Shown here in pieces: positions 30,681-42,748 of a stretch of 64,000 nucleotides of DNA. The position numbers were made by a program, and so were the translations under genes. The notes under the pieces were generated by a model, which was not told where the DNA came from, did not search any database, and worked only from the letters and a program-made list of their open reading frames with translations. Every line of letters starts with the position of its first letter. Position 1 is the stretch's first letter. The DNA is from Bostrychus sinensis (lineage: Eukaryota; Chordata; Actinopteri; Gobiiformes; Eleotridae). The stretch covers positions 2,388,788-2,452,787 of the forward strand of contig CM036251.1 in the NCBI GenBank assembly GCA_020698575.1, read 5' to 3'.

Positions 30681-31766
30681 GTAACAAAGGGTTTAATGCT
30701 GTTTGTTTTTGACACATCTCAGCTGCTTCCCGTCACTAATAATACCCCCCCTTAAAGGAGTATTTATACACACTTCTCTATACTTCTCTCATTTTACTGC
30801 AGTAGACTAAATCATAAACTATTTTAAATCATAATATGTGTGATATACAAAATATGTGTAGGTGTATCGCATCTGTAAAATGTATTTCACTATATTTTGT
30901 GCATCTTGTTTTTTGAAAAGCCTTTCTGACGCGCAAAATTTGAATGCAAATTGCTTTACTTACAAATAAAAGTCTATCACTATTCACTCATTTTAAGTTT
31001 AGCTGGTTATTTAGAATAAAATAGAAGCTTTATTTTTATTTTGTGGTAAATAATAAGCAGAATAGCAGTGCACCAGGAGAAGAATAATGCATTGGTCTTA
31101 TACAGAGCTTTCTCAGAATTTCAAAGTGGCTTTACATTCAGATGCATCCTTCCTTTCCTCCTCGGTCACATTTGGTGGTGGTGAGCAACTTTTGTAGACT
31201 GGGGCAGACTGACAGAGACATGGCAGCCATTCTGTGCCCACGGCCTCACAGACCAACACCAAACACAGACTAAAGTGAGCGTTACTAAATAAGGAGAAAA
31301 CTAAAACTAAACAAGGACTAAAGCAGGATTAAATGTTGCGCGCTCAGCTCTAGTTGCTTGTGCTGTTGCTGTTCACATCTTCACTCGTCCACCACTTTAT
31401 TAAAAAAGCGGGAAAACAGTCGGAGAGGAAGAACAACACAACTCGCCTGAGCAGTGCATCACAGAACAATCCAACACCAACGAGCACAGCATTAAGTGAA
31501 TCGTACTGAAACCAAACCAATGCATTCTCCTTATGTTAACTTTCAAAAAGTGAGTTATTAAAGTCTCAAAAATAAAAATATATTAAATTCAAAGGAGCTC
31601 ATACTCCATAATAACAGGCTGAAATGCAAATGTAATAACAGTCTGCCAGTAAATCGATTATAACATTTATTACTCATGGACTTTATCCTATTATGGTATG
31701 GACCTCATATTAGACCTGTGACAAGCAGCAAACAAATAACACACTTTTTAACCTGTCACATAAACA

Positions 31767-33466
31767 AGGGCTAAAGCAGGACTAAAACAGGACTAAAGCA
31801 GGACTAAACCAGGACTAAAGCAGGACTAAACCAGGACTAAAGCAGGACTAAAGCAGGACTTAGCCAGGACTAAAGCAGGACTTAGCCAGGACTAAAGCAG
31901 GACTAAAGCAGGACTAAAGCAGGACTAAAGCAGGACTAAACCAGGACTAAACCAGGACTAAAGCAGGACTAAACCAGGACTAAAGCAGGACTAAACAAGG
32001 ACTAAAGCAGGACTAAAGCAGGACTAAACAAGGACTAAAGCAGGACTAAACCAGGACTAAACCAGGACTAAAGCAGGACTAAACAAGGACTAAAGCAGGA
32101 CTAAAGCAGGACTAAAGCAGGACTAAACAAGGACTAAAGCAGGACTAAACAAGGACTAAAGCAGGACTAAAGCAGGACTAAAGCAGGACTAAGCCAGGAC
32201 TAAAGCAGGACTTAGCCAGGACTAAAGCAGGACTTAGCCAGGACTAAAGCAGGACTAAACCAGGACTAAAGCAGGACTAAACCAGGACTAAAGCAGGACT
32301 AAACCAGGACTAAAGCAGGACTAAACAAGGACTAAAGCAGGACTAAACCAGGACTAAAGCAGGACTAAACAAGGACTAAAGCAGGACTAAAGCAGGACTA
32401 AAGCAGGACTAAACAAGGACTAAAGCAGGACTAAAGCAGGACTAAAGCAGGACTAAACCAGGACTAAAGCAGGACTAAACCAGGACTAAACCAGGACTAA
32501 ACCAGGACTAAAGCAGGGCTAAAGCAGGACTAAGCCAGGACTAAAGCAGGACTAAAGCAGGACTAAAGCAGGACTAAAGCAGGACTAAACCAGGACTAAA
32601 GCAGGGCTAAAGCAGGACTAAACCAGGACTAAACCAGGACAAAAGCAATACTAAGCCAGGACTAAACCAGAACTAAAGCAGGAGTAAACCAGGACTAAAG
32701 CAGGACTAAAGCAGGACTAAAGCAGGAGTAAACCAGGACTAAACCAGGACAAAAGCAATACTAAGCCAGGACTAAACCAGGACTAAAGCAGGAGTAAACC
32801 AGGACTAAACCAGGACAAAAGCAATACTAAGCCAGGACTAAACCAGGACTAAAGCAGGAGTAAACCAGGACTAAAGCAGGAGTAAACCAGGACTAAAGCA
32901 GGAGTAAACCAGGATTAAAGCAGGAGTAAACCAGGACTAAAGCAGGACTAAAGCAATACTAAGCCAGGACTAAACCAGGACTAAAGCAGGAGTAAACCAG
33001 GACTAAAGCAGGAGTAAACCAGGACTAAAGCAGGAGTAAACCAGGACTAAAGCAGGACTAAGCCAGGACTAAACAAGGACTAAAGCAGGAGTAAACCAGG
33101 ATTAAAGCAGGAGTAAACCAGGACTAAAGCAGGAGTAAACCAGGACTAAAGCAATACTAAGCCAGGACTAAACCAGGACTAAAGCAGGAGTAAACCAGGA
33201 CTAAAGCAGGAGTAAACCAGGACTAAAGCAGGACTAAAGCAATACTAAGCCAGGACTAAACCAGGAGTAAAGCAGGACTAAAGCAATACTAAGCCAGGAC
33301 TAAACCAGGACTAAAGCAGGACTAAAGCAGGAGTAAACCAGGACTAAAGCAGGACTAAAGCAGGAGTAAACCAGGACTAAACCAGGACTAAAGCAGGAGT
33401 AAACCAGGACTAAACCAGGACTAAAGCAGGACTAAAGCAGGACTAAACCAGGACTAAGCCAGGACT
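31767..33466. repeat. 1.7-kb 11-bp minisatellite, unit GACTAAAGCAG
   Basis: About 150 copies alternating GACTAAAGCAG, GACTAAACCAG, GACTAAACAAG and, after about 32640, GAGTAAACCAG and CAATACTAAGCCAG. The array changes composition from simple alternation to a longer higher-order unit containing AAAGCAATACTAAGCCAG. Lies between tes and cpa. Confidence 0.97.
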
Positions 33467-33809
33467 ATGCTTCGGTCTACACCTGGAGTTTAAGACCCAG
33501 TCAGAGTGGGACTAAACCAGGAATTAAACTGGTTCTAAACTTAAATCAGAAGTGAAATGTTTGGATATAAAACATCTGTTGACAGCAGCAGTGCTAACCA
33601 CTCTGCCACTGTGTGCCGTGTTTATTTCAGAAGCACAGTTGTATCTGACCTCTGGTGTGTGGCGGTGATGATGACGATGGTGAAATATTGATCTGACAGG
33701 AAACCGCTGTATGTTTCTGTAACTTCCCTTTTAAAAGGAAACACTTCTGGGCTCCACCTTCTCACTGCTGATAACACCAGAAAAGTTGTCTAGTAAACAC
33801 TCCTTAAAG

Positions 33810-34227
33810 CAGTGGCTCTCAACTGGTGGGTCAGGACCCAAAAGTGGGTCGCTGAACTCTTTTCAGTGGGTCGCATCCTTTTGCCAGAGCAAAAAAAGAA
33901 AGCTTAATTTTTTTTAAATAAATCATGTTTACACTCCTTTACTGTAGGTGGCAGTGTGGGACATATAGAATCAAATAATATAAAAAACTCAACCAGAGCA
34001 AAAAATCCAGTTCTATAATGTTACTGTTATACCTAAGGTTGACATGAGTTCTGCTTCATTCTCCTCAATATCTTCTAATTTTTCTCAATATCTCTTAATT
34101 TTCCTTAATATCTTAGAACTTTCCTCAAATATCTTTTAACTTTTCTCATTATCTCTTTTATTTGGGGCATGGCTTGTCATTATAGAGTGATGGTGGGTCC
34201 TAAAGCCAGATCAGCTGAGAACCACTG
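33810..34227. mobile_element. hAT-type element (CAGTGGCTCTCAACTGG ends)
   Basis: CAGTGGCTCTCAACTGG and GCTGAGAACCACTG ends, flanked by CCTTAAAG and TCTTAAAG (8 bp, one mismatch). 418 bp, no transposase. Confidence 0.78.
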
Positions 34228-34596
34228 TCTTAAAGCAATAATATTTAACAATTTTTTTAACACATGCGGTTGTATGGTTGGCAGAGTGGTTAGCCTACAG
34301 TGCCTCAGCAGTGAGTGTGCATGTCCTCCCTGTGTTACTGTGGGTTTAATCACATGCACGCACACGAGAGCTGGAGGCCCAAGTCTGACTTTTTTGCCCT
34401 TTATGTGACCTGTCTCCGATGTTTTCAAAAGCAAACCCAGGACACTTTCATCTGTGCTCCTGAATCAGATTCGTATCTGATCTTTTACACTGCAGTCTGA
34501 GCGGACTTTTCATCATGTCACTGAAATGTAACTGACTGATTCCGTGCTGCAAGAGAACTGGAAAAAAATGAGGTTTTAAAGCTAATTTGTATTTAA

Positions 34597-35330
34597 AGTT
34601 ACACTGTGTAACTTTTCTCCTAAATATGTGGGGCATACTGACTTGTTTTTGTGATTTTTTGAGCGATTATAAGGCCTGAGGCGCGATCTGTTGCTCCGAG
34701 CGGGGCTTCTGTACTGAGAAACCGCCCTCGCAACTTGGCCGGGAGCGCTCCGCTGTTGAGGAAGAGTCACGTGACAGGGAACGACTTGAGGTGCAGTATA
34801 ACCAGGAAGCTACTTTTAGAGTTGTTATTTTCGCCAGTTCGTCAGGGCCGAAGGACACAAGAAGATGAAGACAATGTCGGACGAGGCAAGAAAAAGAAAA
34901 TGTGAAAGGGACCGCACCAGATCGCAGACAAGAGTCAACATCGGACAGACTTTTGCTCGCTGGCGTCAGATGAGAGACAGAGAAGGCTGCAAATCGGATC
35001 ACGTTTTTGCTTCTTTATTGTTGGGCAGGTAAATTAGCCTCTTTATTTTTTCCTTAGAACGTGCTTTTTCATACAGTTATTAGTTGTTTTTACTGCGACC
35101 ATTGCGCGATATTTGTTGATAAGCTAACGCTAGCGCTAACTCTATAGAAGATCCAGTCCAAACTTCCAAAGGTAGCAGCAGGTCAACTAAAGTTGAAACA
35201 ATGATGGAAATAGACGCACGCTCGCACAGTTTCAGAAGGAGGAGGGGCCCTAGTGTTTACGTTTTGCGACGGTGCAGTGGCACCTGTGGCCTCTAGAGGC
35301 GCAAGACCGGGAATCTTACACAGTGTAACT
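34597..35330 (+). mobile_element. TTAA-flanked DNA transposon with short ORF and splice donor
   Basis: Inverted ends AAGTTACACTGTGTAA and TTACACAGTGTAACTT lie between TTAA sites (34593-34596, 35331-35334), as in Kolobok or piggyBac elements. A plus-strand ORF at 34865-35032 encodes a basic N-terminus and a helical segment (RVNIGQTFARWRQMRDREGC, KSDHVFASLLLGR). Within its last codons is CAG|GTAAAT, a strong splice donor, suggesting a first exon of a spliced transposon gene. No catalytic domain. Family assignment is an inference. Confidence 0.65.
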
Positions 35331-35334
35331 TTAA

Positions 35335-38300
35335 GGTGACAATCCTGTTGAAGCTGAACCTGAGGGTCGTATCGTAACTGTACTGAGGAGAAATGCGAAG
35401 AGAAATATCAAGAAATTAGGACTGAGGAGTGTGGCTGACAGATGGATTCAAACATCTTCCACAGTTTCCTGAACTTATGGATAAAGTGTGAGTCAGTGAA
35501 GCCTCACATCACAGTCCCACCGCTCCAGGCTCCGTCAGCTCACGTCAGAGCAGAAACAGTTCACACAGAGACTCATGGAGGTCACATTTAAACTGAACAG
35601 CCACGCAAAAAATCAGAATTGAGCAAAAAAAAAAAAAAAAAAAAAGCGCCGTACAAGCCACAGATATATTTCCCTGCCATAAATACACACGTTCATAAAG
35701 GACAATAAAAGCAGAAGGCAGTGAAAACAATAAGTAAAAACAACATACAATACAATAAATACACAACAGGCTTAACAAAAACAAAAAAAAGTATTCAAAT
35801 ATAAAGTAAAAAGGCCAAGGAGCTTGCTTAATCTGTGTAGAATGCCAATGAAAATAATGGGACAATTACAGATTTGTTTTCGCAGCCTAATCCCTCGCTA
35901 GCTTCTTATTCTACACAGAAAAGTTGTCTCTGTGAAGATGGATTTCTGGAGATTTCTATCAGCCCCAAACCCACAGAGTGAATTCAAGTGGAAACAATTT
36001 ATCAGAGAAATGGCAGGGCTCATAAACAGAGTCGATTAGTGTGACGGATTCAGAAGTAGAGATGTCTGTGAAGAGAAGAGATCGTTTACCCAGTTCACTT
36101 TGCAAAGAGAATGGGTCTGAACAGTCAGGCTGGAAGATTGTTGAAGGAAGTGGAGATTAAATTAAATTAGACATGATCCTGACCTGACTGAAAACCAGGC
36201 GCTGACATTAAAAGTGATGTTTGGCTCCATCTGGTGGTAACACTGTAGAATGCATTTTCACATTTCACACAGCCCTGCAGGGACAGGGTTTGGAAAATAA
36301 GAGCAAACTTACTGTAAAATAGTTACTTCGTAGTAGAATATTTAGAAACAGCATTATTTTATTTTATTCATATGTTTGTGGGAGATTCAGCAAAGCTCAG
36401 TTTGATACACTTTTATTTATATTTTAACCCAATCTTGGTCTCCTCTAGAACTGCAGCAAGTTTTACAGCCTTTAAAAACATAAAATAAAGAAACTGGTGA
36501 AGAGACCAGCAGAGGGGCAGAGCTGTTACACTCAACAGCTTTTTACTTCCTTAAACTTTGTGTCTGATCCATTTTCCTCCCAAAGTAAAAATGTCTGTGA
36601 GAAATCAGTGGAAACAGAGCTGTGCACCGTTTTTTGGATAAATGAATTCTTTATCGATTCCTGATAAATCTGTGAATAAAAATGAAACAGATTTGTGACC
36701 ATAGAGTTTCTTATGAAGCAGAAATAGAAGCTTATTTTTATTTTCATGTATGTGGGCCTATTTTAAACTGGGCTCAGTAAACAGAAGTAACATGTATTAA
36801 AAGTACAGTTGTTAAATTACTGGAAATGTATACTTTTTAAATAAACAGGAGTGTGGCTTCAATATTAATGTATGGGCAGCAGAAGCAGCTTTGCACCAGT
36901 CTGGCTCAATAAACCGCTCATTAACCTTATCAAACTAACAGGTGACAGACCTGAGAGAGTCTGCTGTTAAATGTCATTCTGAAATAAAAAAGCCCTTCTG
37001 GAAAATGGCATTATGAAATAAAAATAATCAAATAGCATAATGCAATATATTTCATAATAATGAACTGTATTTAACCTGTTAAGCTCTGAGGCCTTTTTCC
37101 CGAAAATTCTATATCTACATTAATTAAGGTTTTACTTAGCATTTATAGCTAACCTTGGTAGCAAATTAATTGTTGGACTTTGGGGATTACTGTGGAAGAG
37201 AAATAATATTAATAAATTATATTGTTTGACCATAAATTGAGGTTGAAATGGATTATTCTAATTTCCGCCTGAAAAAAAACACATATTTGCCTCCAAAAAA
37301 GCCTTTTTCCTTCCTGAAGTGAAGCAAATAACAACATAAATTGAAAATTTCACATATCTTGGTCTACTGCAGCAAAATGTGTGCCAAATAAACAAAGTAA
37401 TGCAAAGATATACATGTTTTATTTTTAAAAAATCCAGGCAGAATCGTCTGTTGAATAGAAATTGAAGTAGATAGTTTTGTTGCCATGAATTGTCCGAACA
37501 CGAGGATGTCAAACATGTGTGTGTCAGCCGTTGTATCTCCCCGCTATGGTCCCAACAAGCGGACGCAAGGGGGCGGAGCTCCGTCGGGCTCTATTCAGGT
37601 TTAAGAGGTTAACAAACAATGCTTGTTATTTCATAATTGAATGACAGTTTTACATAATGGTCTGTATTTATTCCTATGAGTATTTATTTCATAAAGTCAT
37701 TTATTTATTTAATTTTGATCAAAACGCAGTTCCATGGTCTCGCTCACACAAACGCAGCTGCCCAAAGTGGCATCGATAACAGGGATCGTTAACGGCGGAG
37801 GCAGACAATTCCGATGGTTTGGAAAAATTAAATCCGGTTCTTGGGTGGAACCGGGTTCCGATGCCCAACCCTAAGCAGAATTGACAATGGCATTTGATAT
37901 TGTTTAAATCTTACTAATTCCCATCCCTTCTTCCTACTCTCTTTGGCTGTAGCCCTCACACGCCTCACTGTCGTTTGTTGTCTCATGCACGTTACTCATC
38001 AGTACAGCAACATTAAACATGTCACGGTGGTTTTCTTTACCTCTTCAGGTCAGAACGCTGTTTTAAAAACCCTCAGCTCTGTTGCCCTGCAATGTTTGTT
38101 GCCAGATAATGTTTGAGATAACTGCTGTCAGTAGACTTGTGTAAACGCGTAAAAACAGTTCAGCAAAAACAATACATATACTGTACGACTCTACAAGACT
38201 TGCTGACTAAAAGCAGTGACTTGTCTTCCTTGTTTCTCATAAAGATTGACTTGGACTTGATGCTTAAGCCTGGTTCACACGGCAAGATAATTATGCCAAT

Positions 38301-39019
38301 TTTTGACCCGATTCTCTCCTTCCAACAATCTTTAGGACGACCCGATTATCGCACTGGCACTAACGATAATGTTCTTATGTGTTTTATTTTGGAGATGTAT
38401 GTTTGTTTTATTTGCTGGTGTACAGCACTTTGGCCAACTGTGTTGATTTTAAAGTGCTCTAGAAATAAAGTTGGATTGGATGTTACCTCACAAGCTCCAA
38501 ATGAACTAATTTACTAAACATTATTAGTCATTGATGCATAAAAAATAATTAGTATTGGTTCTTACTGCATTTAACAACATAACAAAAGTACTGTAGTCTG
38601 TAATGTCATAATATCCTGATGAAATAAAAACTCCAACACACGCACGCACACACGATATACGATACGTGACGTGATGTAGCTCACTGACTCAGGCCCACGC
38701 TAGGTTTATTCTGCACATCTCAAGTTCTGAGTTAACATTTAAGCCAAACAGAACCCCCCCTTCCCACACACACACACACCCATGATTAAACCGCTTAGGT
38801 AACACTAAACTTAACAGTTATTAAAACAGGTTTTAAAACATAAACAAAACATTTACAGTTTTCACAGTCAATATTAGAAGGGAAAATAGTGCAACTGAGA
38901 CAATACATATGATTAAGTGCTGTGGCATCAGGGCTCACTAAGTATAATTATAAGTATAATAATCCAAAAGTTAAATTCTTGCAGTCATGTTAATGAATAT
39001 TTAAACAAAGCAGGCCAGA
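35335..39019. other. Intergenic AT-rich DNA with transposon remnants, no gene
   Basis: Includes a poly(A) run (35626-35645); a pair of ends TTAACCTGTTAAGC (37072) and GTTTAAGAGGTTAA (37600-37613) bounding about 540 bp; a repeat end GGTTCCGATGCCCAACCCTA (37854-37873); and an AAGCCTGGTTCACACGGCAAGAT end at 38268. No protein or RNA gene seen. Confidence 0.5.
36223..36240 (-). promoter_or_regulatory. Candidate CTCF site (weak)
   Basis: The complement of GGCTCCATCTGGTGGTAA reads TTACCACCAGATGGAGCC, a partial match to CCACYAGRKGGCRS. Motif only. Confidence 0.25.
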
Positions 39020-39030
39020 AATAAATGTCT

Positions 39031-39577
39031 GTCTCATTTTTAAAGTTTTGAATGGGCTTGCACCTCCACATTAAAGGACTTTATACATAAAAAAAATTAT
39101 GATAGAGTAAACACTAGAGCATTAACCAGAGGAGACTGCAATGTACAATGGCGCAGGACTAAATTTAGCCAAACTGTAGTGTCATGGAATACACTGCCAG
39201 CCCATGTTAGGAACTGTGACAACTACTTAACTTTTAAAAAATACCTAAAACAATATTTGAAATCAAACCAGCAATGTACCCATATGTAAATTATTTTCTC
39301 ATTATGATTGACATTATAATTGATCACGGTGGATTTTAACTTCTATGTGACTGCTGTCTAATGTACCTGGTCTTTGTCTGTGTAATATGTCTGATATTGT
39401 GTGACCATATGTGATGTAATCTGTATTTTGTGGTTTTATGGGATCCTGCCCTAGGACAACGGATGAAATTTAGCTATTGTGCTAACTCCGGCATATTTAC
39501 ATTGATGCTCACTGCTGATTTGTTGATGAATGTGCACTGTCCTATTTCAAATAAATGCAAAAAAAAAAAAAAAACTG
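39031..39577 (+). mobile_element. 5'-truncated LINE with poly(A) tail and 11-bp target duplication
   Basis: A broken frame near 39040 gives FKVLNGLAPPH-stop-RT, typical of the end of fish L2/Rex-type reverse transcriptase ORFs, followed by phrases such as WNTLPAHVRN. The 3' end has AAATAAATGC and a poly(A) tail at about 39559-39574. AATAAATGTCT occurs at 39020-39030 and 39578-39588, the target-site duplication. A dead, 5'-truncated insertion. Confidence 0.78.
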
Positions 39578-40479
39578 AATAAATGTCTATATTAAACATG
39601 TATTTTGTTCACATTTTTGTGTTTTGTGTGCTGGCAAACTGGATAAAACAAATATCCCAAATCTGACTAAAATCCTAAATCTGAGCCAAAAGCCAAGCCA
39701 ATATTTTTTCCAACACATGTTTTTGATGTGTTTTAGGAGGCAACATCCACTCAGAAGAGGTTAGGGTTGCAGCCGATCAGACGACCCCAGCACAGAGAAA
39801 TACTACAGAGACAAGACGTGATGTTTTTCAGCAGAAACCCTGACCTCGAGACCCAGAGTGCAGAGGGTCACGTGCGCGGCTGTGTCCCAGGTGAAGTCCG
39901 AGCGTCCGTCCTGCAGTCGCTCAGATCCTGGGCTGTGGCTTCTCGGGGACAGGGACAGGGCAGAAGGTCTTCCACTGTGGGCCCTGCAGGACGCTTCCCC
40001 AACCACAGAGTCACAGTCAGTTCAGCCTTAGAACATTTAAGGGCATAAAATGGCTAAAAAACATTAAAAACTCTAAAAAAAAGTTCTTATTTATCCTTCA
40101 CTTGTCCTATTTATTGATGCTATGACTTATTCATGTATTAATAAGTGTTTTACATGACATTTATTTTAATGTTTATTAATGTACAAATAAAAATGAAATG
40201 AATATTCTCCGTGTTAAAATGTCATAAGTAGTAAATTGATAACATTTAACATCTTTAGATAAACACACATGAACACTTTACTGACAAAAGTAATGGAAGA
40301 CTTTTTTTTTAATACCTTGATCACATTAATTATTAGGTAATGATTACAAATTCAGTTACTACTTGTGCAAAATGCCTTAATGTAATCATAAATATACAGT
40401 CATTATGTTCATTTAGTATGTATGCAGCTAAAATGATAAAAAATAACCCCTCTTACGCCAAGTTGTCTTGTTTACTTCG

Positions 40480-41420
40480 TCATTTTCCGTCAGAGCTGGT
40501 GATGGGGCGTTCGTTAACGAGCCGGCTCTAAGAACCAATTCTTTGGAGTGAATCGGAAAAGAGCCGACTCCTGTCAATGAGAGCCGAATCTTCAGCTGCT
40601 CCGGCTCGGCTCTGCTAAAAAGAAGAGAACAGACTAGGATCATATCATTCTGTGAAAGAAGTGAGGTGGGCTCTAAGACTTGCCTGGAAAATCCAGACTG
40701 AAATGTCTCTGTGTTATTCTACAGAGAAATATGAGTCTGGTCACCGCCGTCCGCAGTGGTTTACTCAAATCCAAACCGTACCGTGCATTTTGATTGGTTT
40801 ATTTAAGTCACGTGTTCTTCGCGAGCAGCGTCACTCGTACGCGTCTCCTCACCGACAATAATCAAGATGGCACCGAGGAGCGAGAGTTTGTTTCATTCAG
40901 CGTATGGTACGGTAATGTTGAAATAACTCCCTCGTTCCTCCCTCGTGGCTTCACTCCGTTTGTTTACTTTCTCACTTTCTTGTCGCTTTGTTAACGTCAC
41001 GTCTGCCATTTTCTGATTGGCTAACTCCGCTGTGCGTTAACTCGGGTTTGCTCCGCCCTAGAAATCGAATTGATTCTAAGGCGACCAGACTCATCACTGG
41101 TGCAGCGATGAGTCTGGAATTTCCAGGCAACTCTAAGACAGCGGTTTATACTGGAGACAGCAAGAGTTCTGAATTTTGTAACTGCAGTTTGTGCTTGCAA
41201 ACTGCATAAAAATAAGGCTTTTATCAAAACCCTGATTAAAAATGGTTCACCAAGACACAAACCATTCATAATCGCTAAATTAGCCCTAAATAAAATGCTC
41301 CAAGTTATGCTAAATACAGAGCCATAATAGTCGGCTCCTCTACAGAAAAGAGCCGCACTGCCCATCGCGTCAGAGCCGAGTGTTCCCAAAGACGCAGCCG
41401 CACATCTCGTCTCATCTCGT
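40480..41420. mobile_element. Transposon remnants with two inverted-end pairs
   Basis: GAGCCGGCTCTAAGAACC (about 40519) and GTCGGCTCCTCTACAGAAAA (about 41331) look like outer ends. GCTCTAAGACTTGCCTGGAA (about 40670) and TTTCCAGGCAACTCTAAGAC (about 41120) look like inner ends of a second element inside. ATGAGTCTGGTC / GACCAGACTCAT-type phrases also pair. No transposase ORF is recognised. Confidence 0.45.
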
Positions 41421-42246
41421 TTCTGATTGGTCCAGCCGTTACCGCAGCAACCCCGCTCCCTGCTCTTTTCAAGTACAAATCCAGAATAGATGGACGTCTA
41501 CAGAACTGTCTCAAAACTCAAAAGCGCAGAATGTGTAGATTTGTAACTGTAAATGTCCGATTGGAGAAGTTGCAACCACAAAGTTGTACTTTTAAAATTA
41601 ATACTCATAAAAAACTAACCAACAAGTTCTCACATTGTGCTCTGCGAGGGCTTGAATCACATGTTTACAAGTTCAAACATTATTTACCTTCACAGGAATT
41701 TTAACAAAAATGAATCTAAACATCTCTCCAGCTTTATGCACAGGGCTACACTTCTCAGAACAGAACATCACTCTTTTATCTCTTTAATCAATGTTAGATC
41801 CGGAGTTTGTATCTGTTTCCTGGCCTGACTTGCAGAGACCAAATTTAGGAAGTTTCTCAGTAAATATGCTCATTCACTTGTGTCTAAACTCTGTCTTTAC
41901 TTCTGCCTCCTCTGTTGATCTGAATACTGTTTTATATATTGTTTTATTTCAGGACCTATGACTTTGGACCAGGACTCTATTAGTTTTGGTAAGTCTGTTT
42001 GTGAATTTTAGACCTGGACACAGCTGTTTTAACACCAGCTCTCTTTACTTTTCCTATAAAAAACATCTTATCAGCTTCATTACACAACACTCACCGCACA
42101 GGAGCGAGAACTGTTGAATTAGTTACAAAATGTCAGCCATTGAAATATGTCAGAAATGTAAAGTTTGTGCAAAAAGAATAATTTAGAGATCAGTTCTAAG
42201 GAAAACCAACATTAAGTTAATAATTTAAAATGTCAAAAGTCATACA

Positions 42247-42649
42247 AATAGTAGCAGTATTAGTAGTGATAAGTAGAAGCAGCAGCAAGTAGTAGTAGTA
42301 ACGGGCGTTTAGAAGCTGTAGCAGTAAAATTAAAGTAAAAGTATAGTCTTATAGTAATTGCAAGAAGTTGCAGTAGAGCAGTAATGGTAAAGGTAATAGA
42401 AGCAGTAGTACATGGTTCAGCAGTACTAGTTGTAGAAGTAGTAGTAGTAATAGTAGCAGCTATGGTTGTGCCAGTAGTAGTAGTAGTAGTAGCAGTAACA
42501 GTTGTAGTAGAAAAATAGGAACTACTGGTCTTACTAATGGTAGCAGTAAAGCAGTAGTAGTAGTAGTAGTAGCAGTAGTAGTAGTAGTAGCAGTAGCAGT
42601 AGTAGTAGTAGCAGTAGTAGTAGTAGTAGTAGTAGTAGTAGCAGTAGCT
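42247..42649. repeat. (AGT)n/(AGC)n microsatellite
   Basis: Loose AGT/AGC triplets, densest at 42550-42649. The poly-Thr/Leu minus-strand ORF is an artefact of the period. Confidence 0.9.
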
Positions 42650-42748
42650 GAGTACATGTTTTGAGGACTTTTTCCACTTCTGCCTGTTCCTTATTTTATC
42701 TCAGAGCTCTCTGTCAACAGGTCCTGTGCTCCTCACCTCAGTATCACT

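Noticed and set aside
31767..33466. CRISPR-like array
   Set aside because: Short tandem repeats with no spacers, in a vertebrate intergenic region.
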